A DNA stretch of 64,000 nucleotides, taken from Oceanobacillus neutriphilus. GTDB lineage: Bacteria; Bacillota; Bacilli; Bacillales; Amphibacillaceae. A program made the position numbers and the translations under genes. The DNA lies in NCBI RefSeq assembly GCF_014645515.1, contig NZ_BMLW01000004.1, forward strand, positions 1 through 64,000. Reading direction: 5' to 3'. Numbering within the stretch: position 1 is the first letter of the stretch; each line of letters opens with the position of its first letter. A model generated the notes under the pieces. It was not told where the DNA came from. It ran no database searches and saw only the letters and a list, made by a program, of their open reading frames with translations. Of this stretch, positions 8,243 through 24,000 are shown in pieces.

Positions 8243-10165
8243 ATGGAAAAAGATATAGCAAATCAGATTATTGATTTGGTTGGAGGAAAGGACAACATTA
8301 CAGATGTCTGGCATTGTGCCACCAGGCTTAGAATGTTCGTTCATAAAAAGGACCAGGTCAACGTTGAAAAAATCAGTAACATTAAGGGCGTTGTAACAGC
8401 GCAATTCTCAGGGGAACAATTACAAATCATTATTGGTAATAAAGTAGCTAAAGTTTATGCTGAAGTTACAGAAATTACAGGACCACTCGGAAATAATAAC
8501 GGCCAATCAGACCGAGCCAATAAATCAGGCTCAGGTGTTATATCAACAATAATGGAAACCATTTCAGGAATCTTTACGCCTATCCTGCCAGTTATCGCTG
8601 GAGCAGGTCTATTGAAAGGTTTGCTTACTTTATGTACAGGGTTAGGCTGGCTGGCTGAAGAAGCAGATATTTATAAGGTTCTGTTTATTGTCGCTGACTG
8701 TGCGTTTTACTTTTTACCTTTCTTGCTGGCCTCTTCAGCTGCCAAGATATTTAAAACAAATAACTTCTTAGCGATCACCGTAGCCGGTTCGATGCTTTAC
8801 CCAACCATTTTGGGCTCTTATAATGCAATATCAGCCGGACAAGAAGTAGATCCTATTACGTTATTTGGATTCGTCAATGTACCATTCTTAAATTACAGTT
8901 CGTCAGTAATACCGATTATATTAGGTGTTTGGTTATTAAGTTATGTAGAGCCTGCGATCAAGAAAATAGTACCAAGATCGCTTAGTATCATGTTTACACC
9001 TATGTTCACTCTTATTATTGTTATCGTTGCCACTTTAGTTGTATTAGGGCCGCTCGGTAACTATATTGGTGAAGTATTAGCGATTGCCATCAGCTGGCTG
9101 TTTAATCATGCAGGAATTATTGCCGGGCTTTTACTTGGGGCTACGATGCCATTAATTATTATGACCGGTATGCATTATGCGTTATTCCCGCTGGTATTCA
9201 ATAACTTTGCTTTACTCGGCCATGATAAAATGTTAAATCCTGTAGCATTAGTTACTAATGTTGCTCAAAGTGGAGCAGCTTTCGCCGTTGCCTTCCGATC
9301 AAAAAACAAAGAAATGAAAGAATTGGCTACTTCATCCGGTGTGTCTGCCTTATTAGGTATCACCGAGCCAGCTATGTATGGGATCAATATTAAACTGAAA
9401 CGTCCTTTCTATGCCTGTCTAATTGCCGGAGGAATCAGTGGAGCAATCGTTGTAGGATTTGGCTTGAAGAGTTTCGCCTTCTTAACAGGTATTATCTCTT
9501 TGACCGCCTATGTAGAACCAGGAAATATCTGGAACGTGGTTATTGCGATTAGTGGTTTTGCATTAAGTTTTGTGCTAGCCTTTATTCTTACACTTATTTT
9601 AGGGTTCGAGGATATTCCTGAAGAAAAATTGGAAGAGGAAATGGGAACAGCTGACAAACAGAAATCTTCAAAGTCTGATGAGAACATTGATAATGCTCCT
9701 GTAAAACTGACAGAGAAAAAGGAAATTGCCTCCCCTGCTACCGGGAAAGCTATTCCAATTGAAGAGATCAATGATAAAGTATTCTCCAAGGAAATTATGG
9801 GAACTTCTTATGCAGTAACGCCGACTGCGGGAGAGGTTGTTGCCCCTGTTGATGCAGAAGTCATGTATGTGGCAGACAGCAAGCATGCAATTGGATTGAG
9901 AACAAAAGAAGGTATTGAATTATTGATCCACATGGGAATAGATACAGTAGAGCTGAAAGGAAAATACTTTGAAACTGCTGTAAAAGCAACAGAACAAGTA
10001 AGCAAAGGAACAGTGCTGGCAACGATGGAAGTGAAGAAAATTGCCGAGCTTTATGATCCGACGATTATTACGATTATTACAAACACACAAGACTTCCAAA
10101 ACATCAAGAAACAGTATATCAATCAAGAGGTCACACCAGCTAATACTATTTTTGAAATTGAGTAA
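8243..10165 (+). CDS. PTS beta-glucoside transporter, EIIBCA
   Basis: A 640-residue membrane permease with all three EII domains in the order B-C-A. EIIB (about 1-85) carries the phosphocysteine in WHCATRLRMFV. EIIC (about 105-460) has around ten membrane segments, with GITEPAMYGI in its substrate region. After an acidic linker, EIIA of the glucose type (about 480-640) has the phospho-histidine in LLIHMGIDTVELKG. It imports and phosphorylates beta-glucosides such as cellobiose, salicin or arbutin. The downstream glycosidase supports this specificity; the exact sugar is unknown. Confidence 0.9.
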   Translation: MEKDIANQIIDLVGGKDNITDVWHCATRLRMFVHKKDQVNVEKISNIKGVVTAQFSGEQLQIIIGNKVAKVYAEVTEITGPLGNNNGQSDRANKSGSGVISTIMETISGIFTPILPVIAGAGLLKGLLTLCTGLGWLAEEADIYKVLFIVADCAFYFLPFLLASSAAKIFKTNNFLAITVAGSMLYPTILGSYNAISAGQEVDPITLFGFVNVPFLNYSSSVIPIILGVWLLSYVEPAIKKIVPRSLSIMFTPMFTLIIVIVATLVVLGPLGNYIGEVLAIAISWLFNHAGIIAGLLLGATMPLIIMTGMHYALFPLVFNNFALLGHDKMLNPVALVTNVAQSGAAFAVAFRSKNKEMKELATSSGVSALLGITEPAMYGINIKLKRPFYACLIAGGISGAIVVGFGLKSFAFLTGIISLTAYVEPGNIWNVVIAISGFALSFVLAFILTLILGFEDIPEEKLEEEMGTADKQKSSKSDENIDNAPVKLTEKKEIASPATGKAIPIEEINDKVFSKEIMGTSYAVTPTAGEVVAPVDAEVMYVADSKHAIGLRTKEGIELLIHMGIDTVELKGKYFETAVKATEQVSKGTVLATMEVKKIAELYDPTIITIITNTQDFQNIKKQYINQEVTPANTIFEIE

Positions 10166-10175
10166 GGAGAGATAA

Positions 10176-11582
<1,407 letters not shown>

Positions 11583-11656
11583 CCCGCGTATTTTAATTTC
11601 TATTAAGATCATTGGGAGATAAAAAGGTCCTTATTGTTTGTATATCAGCTATATAG

Positions 11657-11697
11657 AGCTGCCCCATGTGTTTATATTGGGGCAGCTTTATTATTTT
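11657..11697 (+). terminator. Terminator of the PTS operon
   Basis: AGCTGCCCCA pairs with TGGGGCAGCT (11678-11687), followed by TTTATTATTTTTG. Confidence 0.85.
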
Positions 11698-11798
11698 TGT
11701 TCTTGATATTTATAGAACATATTCCTTATTTTCTTTTCATTTAATCAATGGGAAAATCCCTTTTTTAAACGAAACGTTATTAATCCACAGTAAACCAC

Positions 11799-11827
11799 TT
11801 GACATTTAATCTCTATAATTATATACT
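11799..11827 (+). promoter_or_regulatory. Promoter of the S-box transcript
   Basis: A consensus TTGACA (11799) and TATACT (11822) are separated by 17 bases. Transcription would start about 25 bases before the riboswitch. Confidence 0.75.
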
Positions 11828-11857
11828 CTCTAGTAATTTCTAAATATTTAGCATAAT

Positions 11858-12007
11858 CTCTTATCAAGAGCGGCGGAGGGAATAGGCCCTGTGAAGCCCG
11901 GCAACCTGAATAAAAACTGGTGCCAAATCCTACAGATTAATCTGAAAGATAAGAGAGGGTTCCAAGTCGACGACAAGAGCTCTCTTCTTTTAAGAAGAGG
12001 GTTCTTT
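11858..12007 (+). promoter_or_regulatory. SAM-I (S-box) riboswitch with terminator
   Basis: P1 is CTCTTATC pairing with GATAAGAG at 11948-11955. The conserved core elements AGAGCGGCGGAGGGA, GGCCCTGTGAAGCCCGGCAACC and GGTGCCAAATCC are all present. The downstream terminator pairs AAGAGC-CTCTTCTT with AAGAAGAG-GTTCTT (11975-12006). AAGAGAG in the 3' side of P1 can instead pair with CTCTCTT at 11980-11986 as the antiterminator. SAM binding should therefore shut off the sulfhydrylase gene downstream. Confidence 0.95.
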
Positions 12008-15000
12008 TTACTAACAGAAGGTATCTAAAAAAGGGAGGAAATAAAATGTCAAATCATCCAGTCCAGCAAGATGAAACAATTTTATTACACGGAGGCCAGG
12101 TTCCTGATCCAACAACTGGCTCTCGGGCAGTGCCTATCTATCAAACTACTTCTTACGTATTCCGGGACACAGAGCATGCGCAAAATTTATTTGGGCTGAC
12201 AGAGCCGGGAAATATTTATACACGAATTATGAATCCGACTGTAGATACGTTTGAACAGCGGATTGCTCAATTAGAAGATGGGGTCGGAGCCTTAGGTGTA
12301 GCATCAGGAATGGCAGCTATTACCATGGCCATCCTCAATATTACACGCGCCGGTGATGAAATTATTGCAGACAGCAATCTGTACGGCGGGACGTATAATT
12401 TATTTGCCAACACACTCCCCCGCTATGGAATTGATGTAAAATTTGTAGACGGAACAGATCCAGAAGCGATTGAAGCTGCGATTACAGATAAGACAAAAGC
12501 GATCTTTGGTGAAATCATTACAAATCCGAGCCTGTATGTTTTTGATATAGAAACCGTTGCTGATATTGCTCATAACCATGGCATCCCTTTAATTATTGAT
12601 AATACTTTTGCTACACCATATGTTGCCAAGCCATTAACATGGGGTGCAGATATTGTTGTGCATTCTGCTACGAAATGGATTGGCGGACACGGTACAACTA
12701 TTGGCGGTGTTGTGGTTGACAGCGGCAGATTTGACTGGAACAACGAGAAATTCCCAGATTTTATCGAGCCGGATGCAAGCTATAACGGCTTAAAATATGC
12801 TGACTTAGGACCAGCTGCCTTTATCACAAAGCTGCGTGTCCAATTATTACGTGACATCGGACCTGCTCTAAGCCCGCAAAATGCCTTTTTATTAATTCAA
12901 GGATTGGAAACCTTACATTTACGGATCAAAAGACATAGTGAAAATGCAGAAAAACTGGCAGCTTATCTGGAAAAACATCCTGCTGTAGAATGGGTCAACT
13001 ATCCAGGGCTGGCATCACATCCATCTCATCAGCTTGCCCAAAAGTATTTAAAAGGCGGTTTTGGTTCCGTTATTACGTTTGGTATTGAAGGAGGCCGTGA
13101 TGCTGGCCGTACCTTAATTGATAATGTAGAACTCTGGTCTCATGTAGCCAACGTCGGTGATGCAAAATCACTTATTATCCATCCTGCTTCTACGACCCAT
13201 CAGCAATTAACGGATGAGGACCTGGCAAAAAGCGGCACTACCGAAGAATTAATTCGTCTATCCGTTGGTTTAGAAGCATTCGATGACATTGTAGCTGATC
13301 TGGAACAGGCAATTGATAAAGCAACCGGAAAATCACAGGGCAACCAGAAATCTGCAGAAGAAATAGCAGTAAAGAACTTGCTCCAATCTCCATTTGACCG
13401 CAGTGAAGGTGTCCGTAAAAAACGAATTATAGCTGTTGGTATTTCGGATGATGATATTGCTCCTCTTCACAAATTAGGTTATGAGGTTATTTCTGCGGCA
13501 GATATAGATGAGGTTACCACAGATATATTAACCGGAGCAGATGCGATTTGGCTACAGGAAGGGGCATCTGCCCCTGAAGAAAATGCAGCTTATCAGGGGA
13601 TTATTTTATTCACAGACTCAAGCTCTGAAGTAACATCTGAAGTATTTATCCTTTCAAATATTCAGCCGGCACAGTTTGCTCTGGAATTACGCAGTTTTGG
13701 AAATTAATTTTAAAAAATAATACCGTATCCGTCTTTCTTCCATAGAGCATTTGATGTTTTATCGTTAAGAAAGACGGGTATTTTTATGTTATAATAATAT
13801 TTAATCCCGTCTTCTACATAAAATTAGAAGGCGTTTTTCATTTAAACCTGTTTATTATTTATGATCCTTGATTAAAATAGGAATATAAATAAAAACATCT
13901 ACTCTATCAAATTATTTTATTTAAGTAATTTTATTTGTTTCAACATAAACTAGAAGAAAAGAACACGTAGGTGTGATTATGAAGATGACAAAAAAAAGAT
14001 GGCTTATTCTTATCAGTTCCATTCTTATTATCATTATAGCTGTTTTTTCGATTCTACAGCTTCCATATTTTCAATTAAGCTCTGAACAACGGGAAAGAGA
14101 AGAAGCGCTGAGAGAACAAATTACGCCTGAATCAACAGAAAATGAAGAAGACACAGAAGACGGCAGTGAGGAAGTTATGGGAGATGTGGATGAACAAGAA
14201 AATGAGGAATTAGCTGTAGATGAATCCTTTGAAAATACATTTGAATTTGCTTCTGAGGAAGATGTAGATATCGTCGCACTCGGCGATTCACTGACCCAGG
14301 GTGTGGGAGATGACACAAACCAGGGAGGCTATGTCGGAATATTAGACAGAACACTTCAGGCTCTTGATACAAATGTCCATTTTGATAATTTTGGAAAACG
14401 CGGAAATCGCTCTGATCAGCTGTTGACCCGTCTGGAAGAAGAGCCCGAACTGACGAACGCTTTAGAAGAAGCGGATATTATTATCATTACCATTGGTGCA
14501 AATGATATTATGCAGGTATTAAAGGAAAATATTATGGACTTGGAAATCAGCTATTTTAATGACGAACAGTCTTTCTACGAAGAACGGCTCAGCGGGATAT
14601 TTGATAAACTTCGTTCCATTAATGCTGATGCTTCTATTTATCTACTAGGCATCTTTAATCCTTTTAAAAATTATTTCGAGGACATACCAGAATTGGACCA
14701 GATTGTCGCTGATTGGAATACAATAGGAAGAGAGATGGTCAACCAATACGAAGGCAGCACCTTTGTACCAATTGATGATTTATTTGATGAAGACGACAGT
14801 GCAAATTTATTCTCAGATGATAACTTCCATCCTAATTATGATGGATATTATTTAATGGCTGAACGTATTCTGGAATATTTTAATTAGGTTAGGATGGAAA
14901 CACAATGAGAGTAAAGAATAAACAAATAAAAATAAATAATAAATGGAAAGCCGGTTTTCTCGCTCTTCTTATTATTAATGCAGCTATCTTACTTCTTCTG

Positions 15001-18000
15001 CTGGCACTTATTTTTTGGCCGGTTTCCAAAAATGAGTTTCCGCAGAACGCTGCGATAGACGATCAGGAAAGCTCTGAGTTTTATATTCAGACGACCAAGC
15101 AAAACTTAAATAATTTGATCAATGCTTACATTGAGAAATTACTTGAGGGAACTGATCACCATTACCGTATTTTTCTTGAGGATGATGTGCATCTGATGGG
15201 CGAATTGCCTGTCTTCTCCGCTACAGTTCCTCTCTCAGTCCGTTTTGAACCGATTGAACAGGCTAACGGAGACCTTGTTTTACAGTTGAAGTCTATCTCT
15301 GTTGGACTTTTAGAGCTTCCAAACAAAAAAATCATGGAATATATGGATAAGTTTTTACCGACACCTGAATGGGTAACGATAGATCCGGACAGCCAGGAGA
15401 TTTATGTAGCTGTAACAGATATGAATTTGCAGGGAAATTTCGATGTAGCTGTACAGCATATGGATTTAGAAGCAAATAATATTACCATGAAGCTGGTCGT
15501 TCCTTATGAGACACTCGGCATCCAGGATTTTTCAAGAGAAGCAATGCAGAGCCTGTTTGAAAGATAGAGTATAACAAAGCACGGAGCCTCCATTTAGGAA
15601 GCTCCGTGTTTTTGCAATAATATTTTAGCAGAGTCCGCACTTCCTTATTCTGGTAAGGGAAGTACTAATGCCCGGGTTTTTAAGATTTTTTATCTCAACA
15701 CCTATAGATTAGAAATATAAGATAATGATGGCTGCTCTGTTGACGATAAAGAATCCTTATCTTGATAATGTAACAATATCCCTTCATAAACAAGCTTCAG
15801 GTCTGGAGCAGTACGAATATCCTCCGGTGTTGTAAAGTAAGGGTCTTTTGTTAAAGAAAGGCTTGTTACATCCTGAAAAATGGTTGCTACAAACTGTGAA
15901 CAGAAAAAGGCTGTCTGACGTGTAATTTTTATTTTCATCATGACTCCAAATAACCCAATAAAATTATAACGATATTTATCTTTGTCAATCTCTATATTTT
16001 GAATAAAGGATTTAATATATTCATATTCTTTTTCGGTCACTTTAAGCTCATAAATTTCACAAATAGAGCGATTTAAGTATGGTGAAAAAATATCCTCTTT
16101 CACAAAGCCACCGATAAATGGATTATCAGGCTGTTTTCTTCCAAAGCTATAAACTTCTGTTAATTCTCTATCTAAAGCAATAGAAACATGGTTTAAAGGC
16201 TCCTGGGTATACAGATGAATCAATCGTGATAGATAGCTTCCTGTATCGGTAAACAGCAAATAAACCGTCTTGCTTTTCATCTACTTGTTCCCCCTCTTCG
16301 GACATACCCCTTTTTATTAATATATACAAAAGTATTTTAATATACAATAGCTGGTGCAAAAATATATAAGTGTATTCCTTATATGGTGCATATTTCCTCT
16401 TAATAGATTTATTTCTATTAAGAAAAGGATATGAATAATGGTGATTCATCTAATTCTGTTATACATTTATTTACGTATTAAATGACAAAAAGTTTCAATG
16501 GATTATCTAATATGTCAATATTTTCATGATTCATCTGTTTCATCAGATTTCTTTTCATTATTTTGAGCTGGCTGTCCATTTCATGATATATCTTTTTCAA
16601 TGATTTCAGCTGATTGGATGCTTCTTCTGATGAAAATTGCATTTTCTGCACGCGCTTTTTATATGTCTTGTACGCTCTTTGTGCAAAATCATATACCTCT
16701 TTTTCTGAATCCTGTTCAGCTATCTTCATTTGCGCTAATTGAATCTCTGCACTCTCCTGTGCATTTATATACTCTTGCTGGTATGCTTTCTCCAGCTTAC
16801 ATTGCATATCCATTAACTTTCTTATTCCTTCTTTTTCCTGTTCGCTTTTTCTGACGTAATAAACTGCCGAAGCATAACGCTTCTTTAGCTCGTTCTTATT
16901 TATCATTATATGAAAATTATCTGAAATAGCACCAGTGTGCTGCAAATTTTTTGCACCCATTTGTACTCCTCCTCTTCTCCACTATGATGAAGAATATAAA
17001 TAAAATAATAAGGACTGGTTTTCTTCCACTTTATTTTTAAGTTGTCTTTATTTTACCGGTTATCTTATCCATCCGTAATAACCCAGCGTCATATTTTCAA
17101 CTAAGCCTTCAGGTCTATATTTTTATACAGCTGGAAAGTAAGATACTTTCATAGATATAGCGGTCTTATCTTGCATTGTTTCCGCAAATAACGTAAGCTT
17201 ATTTTGATAATGATTTAATGGAGGCAATTAATAAAATGTTAACAGTAACTAATGTTAGTTTACGATATGGTGACAAGAAGCTTTTTGAAGACGTAAATTT
17301 AAAGTTTACGCCAGGAAATTGCTACGGCGTTATTGGAGCAAATGGAGCAGGGAAATCTACTTTCCTGAAAATTCTTTCTGGGGAAATTGAGCCGCAATCC
17401 GGTAATGTGTCTCTGACCCCAGGACAGCGCCTGACTGTTTTAAAACAGGATCACTATGCTTTTGAAGAGCATCCTGTACTGGAAACGGTATTAATGGGCC
17501 ATGAGCGTTTATACAAAGTTAAACAGGAAAAAGATGCTATTTATATGAAAGCAGACTTCGGCGAAGAAGACGGTATCCGTGCTGCTGAACTGGAAGGTGA
17601 ATTTGCAGAAATGAACGGATGGGAAGCAGAATCTGACGCTGCCGTGCTTCTTAAAGGTCTTGGTGTAGAAGAATCTGTTCATGATTTAAAAATGTCTGAA
17701 ATTCCTGAGGAACAAAAGGTAAAAGTACTACTTGCGCAAGCCTTATTCGGTAATCCGGATATTCTTCTTCTTGATGAGCCGACAAACGGATTGGATATTC
17801 AGGCAATCCAATGGCTGGAAGAATTTCTTATTCAATTTGAAAATACGGTTATCGTTGTATCCCACGACCGTCACTTTTTAAATAAAGTGTGTACACAAAT
17901 TGCGGATGTCGATTTCGGAAAAATTCAGCTCTATGTCGGGAACTATGATTTCTGGTATGAATCAAGCCAGCTTGCTTCCCGTATGGCACAAGAGTCTAAT

Positions 18001-21000
18001 AAGAAAAAAGAAGAAAAAATCAACGAGCTGAAAGAATTTATCGCACGTTTCAGCGCGAATGCTTCGAAGTCCAAGCAGGCGACTTCCCGTAAAAAAATGC
18101 TGGATAATATTACATTGGACGATATTAAACCATCCTCCAGAAAATATCCATACATTGCCTTTACACCAGAGCGGGAAATTGGAAATGATTTATTACAGGT
18201 GAAGGACCTGTCTAAAACAATTAACGGGGTAAAAGTATTAGATAAAGTGAATTTTATTTTAAATCCGAACGATAAAGTGGCATTGGTCGGAAGAGATGAC
18301 ATCGCCAACACAACCTTGCTGCAAATTATTTCTGGTGAATTGGAGCCGGATGAAGGTTCCTATAAATGGGGTATTACAACATCCCAATCCTATTTCCCAA
18401 AAGATAATTCTGAGTTCTTTGATGGATCTGATTTAACGCTGGTAGATTGGCTCCGCCAGTATTCTCCTGAGGATGAAACAGAAACATTTCTGCGCGGTTT
18501 CTTAGGAAGAATGCTATTTTCCGGAGAAGAGGCGAAGAAAAAAGCAAATGTACTGTCCGGTGGAGAAAAGGTCCGCTGTATGCTGTCTAAAATGATGCTT
18601 TCCAAATCAAATGTGCTTATTTTAGATGAGCCTACGAACCACCTTGACCTTGAATCTATTCAAGCCTTAAATAATGGTCTTGTTAAATTCAAAGGATCCA
18701 TTTTCTTTACATCACATGACCATGAATTTATCAACAGTATCGCTAACCGTATTATGGAAATTACTCCGAATGGTATTATCGATAAGGAAATGTCTTATGA
18801 TGAATACGTTCAGGATAAAAAGCTGCAAAAGCAAGTGAAGGAAATGTATGTAACAGCATAAATATAAGCTTTTTATAGAAAGCATAAAGACTCCGGTTAA
18901 TGAATTTACCGGAGTCTTTTTTTAGAAGAAAAAAGTTTATACTATTCTGCATTATTCTAAAGACTCAGCAATATTAATCAATGATTCTTTGTCGTATTAA
19001 ATATAATATATATTCTAATTCCTCCTGCCTGTAAACAAGTTCAATTACAGGAGAAGTAACACCTGATTTTATTATTTCTACATAAACTTCCTTGCCATCT
19101 TTTAATTTATAGTTATTTTTTATATCCCCCGGCACTTCCGGATTAACTCTAAATTGGAAATTATCTTTTGTATCTTTTCCTTTATAACGTATATCCAAAT
19201 TATTTTGCTCGTCAATTTTAGCAAATTTATTTTTTACTTCAAAAGGTATTTCATTAGGCAGCATGATTGTTGTTTCAAATTTTTCTTCAAATTTGTTTAT
19301 AATTTTACTTATATCCTTTGAATATCCCATTGCCTTATAAAGTTCTTCTTCACTCATTGGTTTTTTAGATGTAAAATCATCTTCTTCAGCCAAAGTATTA
19401 GTCGCAAAACAACTGAAAGAAATAATTGAAACGGCAACGATTAATAATATCTTTTTCAACCGCGCACCTCCTTTTTTCTATGTTGGACTAAATATCTTAT
19501 TCTATACAGGACTGGTAAAGGTTTATATTGACATCCTTTATCAAAATTACTGTAAAAAAACCATAAGAAACCCATCCGGTAAGATGAATTTCTTATGGTT
19601 ATACATTTTTAACTGATTGTTCTATTGTGTTTATAAAGCTTCCTTACATTTTAAGCGGTCCAGCTACCTTTACTTTAACAAGCAATGCTTGCCCCGGTAA
19701 ATAAGCCAACGGGAAGTCCTCCAATTGAATAATTTGAATCTGATCCGGGTCTGCACCTGCTGCAACAGCATTTTTCACTGCTTCCGCTTTAGCATTCTCC
19801 ATAATAGCTTCATAGCTCTCATTCTCCAGTAAATAAATCCGTTCCACTGTACCGCTGATATCACCAAGAGCTGCTCCAATTGCGTTCGCTACGCCGGCAT
19901 GAGCCGGCCGGATTACTTTACTTGCTCCTTTGAGGGTTTCCGGAATAAGTGCTGCTCCTCCGCCGACTAATACCACAGTTGCGTCTTCACTATTGGTTTT
20001 CATACGGTCAATTGCTTCTTCTACAACATGTGTCATCGATTCATAAATATCATCTATGGGCAGGTCTTTGAAGGAGGCAATATCTGGGTGGCCAAAATAG
20101 ACCTGGCCCTTGGCAATTGCAATATCGGTTGCGGTCAGTATCTCTCCTCCAAATGATTTGGCCTCTTCCATTAAACGATAGCCTACGCTATCCGGACCAA
20201 CTTTCCAGCCATTATCTTTGCGGTGAATCTTCGTTCCTCCGCCAAATCCAACCGAATAAATATCCGGCATCCGGTAATTGGTGCGCACTCCTCCTACTTC
20301 AACTGCTAAAGAGGTTTGCCGTGGAAAACTGTTAGCCAAAACACCAATATCTGTTGTTGTTCCGCCAATATCAACAACAATGGCATCAGGCTCATTGGTT
20401 AAATGTGCTGCGCCCCGAATAGAATTTGTAGGACCGCAGGCAATTGTATAAATCGGATATCTCTGTGCATATTCATTCGTCATCAATGTACCGTCATTTT
20501 GCCCGAGAAATATTTTTGCCTGAATACCTTCCTGTTCCAGAGCTTGCTGGAAGCCCTCTGATACACGGCGAATGGTACTCATTAACGCTGCGTTTAAAAT
20601 CGTTGCATTTTCCCGTTCAATTAAACCGACAGAGCCAATTTCACTTGAAATTGAAATTGGAATTTCAGGCATTGCCTTGTTTATATAATCCGCTACATAT
20701 TTTTCTTGTTCATCCTGAACTGGTGAGAAGACACTTGTAATGGCAATGGAATCTACTTCTCCTTTAAATGCCTCCACCACATCCTGCAGCTCACTTTCTT
20801 CTAATGCAGCAATTGGTTCCCCATTATATTCATAGCCGCCATGAATTAAAAGCACCCTGGGGTCCAGTTGATCGACTAAATCCTGCGGCCAGTCCAACAA
20901 GGGGGTAACTGCTGATCCCGACGGCAGGCAAATCCGTATTATACCGACACGATTTAATCCTTTTCTTTCCACAATAGCATTGGTACAGTGGGTTGTCCCA

Positions 21001-24000
21001 AGCGTCGCTATATCTATTTTTTCCGCATTTAATTTCGACTCTTCCATCAGTTTATTTAACGTTTGTTTAATACCAGAAAATATATCTTTTGTAGTAGTCG
21101 ATTTAGTACTTGCTAAGATTTCATTATCTGCACTAAGAATTACACCGTCTGTATTTGTTCCGCCAACATCAATTCCTAATCTAATCATTGGTTAACCTCC
21201 TTTACCAACGTTTCAAGCGGGATATAATCACATTCATACTTGAAATATTTAGGCCCTGCTGTTTCAATACCAATATCTGTTCGCCATTTTTCATGGGCTG
21301 GGAAAGCAACGATAACAGCACGGGCACCGTATTTTAAACCCTCTGTGGTAATTGGCATTCCTGTCTCTTCATCCAGAACTGCAATTAAATCCGGTGTAAT
21401 GGCAACAGGTTGTCCGTTCACTTCTGCCAGCAAATGCTCGTTTTGAAAAAATAACTGACAGGTGCTTTCCTTATCCTCATCTGAACCTTCAAATATTGCT
21501 TTTCCACGTGTAAATCCACCGTGAATCTTGCGCTCAATTTGAATTGCTTTTCCTGTAAATAATTTATATCCATTCAGTTTTTCCAGCATCTGTACAATCG
21601 GGTGGATTTTTGCTGTCCGTTCATTCGTCAGTAATGCGCCAATCTGCTGTGCCAGGGTCAATGTATCCGGGATAACACTTTCTTTAGCCTGTTTGCCGTT
21701 GATCCCATAATCACAAACAATCGAAGAGCCTCCCATTACAATGGTAATTTGTCTGGATATTTTTTCACTCCAAATACCGTCTGCCGGGTTGATGGACACG
21801 ACATTTGATTTTTCATCACCTAATGTTACCAGCTCCGGCTTTAGGCCATCTAAATGAAAGGTTACCATCTGTGCTTCCGGGAAGGCTCTTCCCATTGCGT
21901 CTCCGTCTAGAATAGGAATACCTTTCATCGCTGCAACAGCAACTGGAATCAACGAGTTAACTCCTCCAATTTCGATTGGCATCACAACATCAACTTTCTT
22001 TCCAACTGCTTCTTCATACGCTTCTAATGGTGCTTTCAACTGATCGAAGGAAGGAATTTTTTCAACCAGCACACTTGGTGAACCCATCCCGGAAACAGGA
22101 AGAACAAAATGATCTTCCTCCAATTCTTCTACCGTTACCATTTTTACCGGTCCATATTTTTTGATAGCTGATAAAGCCAGCATTTTTCCGATATAGGGAT
22201 CTCCACCGCCGCCTGTTCCTAACACAGCAGCCCCTATTGAAATATGCTGAATATCTTCCTCATTTAACCATTTCATGCAATTTATCTTCCTTTCTGTTCG
22301 TTAGCTTTCATAATTACAATAAATATAAGTTGTGCAATAAAGGCCACAATAAAGCTGTCCAATGCCGGTATTGTTGTAAAATTGAACAGTTCCAGTCCTG
22401 ATGGCCCAGGAGAAGTCATCCAGTTCACAACTGCTCCCAAAAACCAGGCAAGCAATGGCAGCAGCTTGAAATTTCTATCCTGTCCTACTGCTACTGTAAA
22501 ATATTTCTGCTTTCCAAAATAATAGGATGCTGTGTAAACACCGGCAATTGGCGTGATAAACATCGACATAATCGTTAAGAAGTTAATAAAATTATCATAA
22601 ATGCCAAGTACAGCTAATAATGTTCCTAAAATTCCTGCGATTAAGGTTAATAACCCTTTATTTACCTTAGTGAAAATAACAGCAAAGCTTAAACCTGATG
22701 AATAAGCATTGCTCGTATTGGTTGTCCATTGCGCTAAAATTAATACAAGAATTCCCGGAGCCCCTAACCCCACCATTATCATAATCGTTGTTAAACTGCC
22801 TTCATTCATAATTCGTGAAAGGACCATCGCAACAATAATCATAAAACTGTTTCCAACAAAGAAACCGATAAAAGAAGCTAAGACAGCGTCCTTCTTCGTC
22901 TTTGCCCATCGTGAGATATCAGGAGAAATAACCGCTCCGGTAATAAATACACTAATTGCTAAGGAAATCGCCATACCCATTGTAAAAACATTATCAACCG
23001 GTGCACTTAATGCCTCCGTGCCATATTGGTTAATTGCTAATCCAATCGTTAAGAAAATAAGAATTAACAATAATGGTACGGCCCATGCACTTAGCTTTTC
23101 AATTGCTTTATATCCATAAATAGCAGTTGAGGTCATTAAGATACCTCCAAGTGCAGCTAATAACGGTAATGGCACATTTATATGAAATGAATGTTGAAAT
23201 ATCGCTGAGGCATTCTCAGCGAAAAATCCTGTCTGTACACCAAACCAGCCTAACAATGCAACTGCCATAAAAAAGGATACAAACTTAGCTCCGGATACTC
23301 CAAAGGTAAACCTTGAAATCATGGAGGTAGAAAATCCGGTTGCTGTCCCTACATAAGCACAAAATGCCGCCAGAACTCCAAGTATCCCGGAGCCGATTAA
23401 AACTGAAATCAGTGCATCCCCAAATGCCATGCCGCTTCCTAATTCAACACCGAAAATAACGGCTGATAAATCAATCCCTACCGCGATCCACACTAACGAA
23501 ATCGTAAACCAATGTTTTCTCTCTTCTTGTGGTACAGGCTCTCTCGCGAAATCGTTGTTCATTTATTTAACTTCCTCTCTCAATAAACATTCGATGATAT
23601 TTATTGCATATTCAATTTGTCTTTCCAGTTCTTCTTTTTCATAAAGATTTATCTCCCAGAATATCCCGTCCATTATAATGAGAAATTGTTTGGTTATCTT
23701 TATTATTTTTTCCTCAGATATGTCCGGATATTTTTTTTGCATTTGTTCTGTCAATGTCTGCTCCATCCAGCTGTCAAAATGCTGCATATGATGATGCAGG
23801 AATGGCTTAATTTCTGCAGGCGGTGAGTTAACTAATGAAATATAAGCATTTGTCTCATTCTGTCTCTCACTATGATATGCGACCGTTTTTCGAATAATTG
23901 TTTGATAAATCTTCAGAATCGGCTGTTCTATAACCTCTCCCATAATATTCTGAATATAGGTGAAATGAGATTCCAGTATCCATTTAAATGCAGCTAAGAA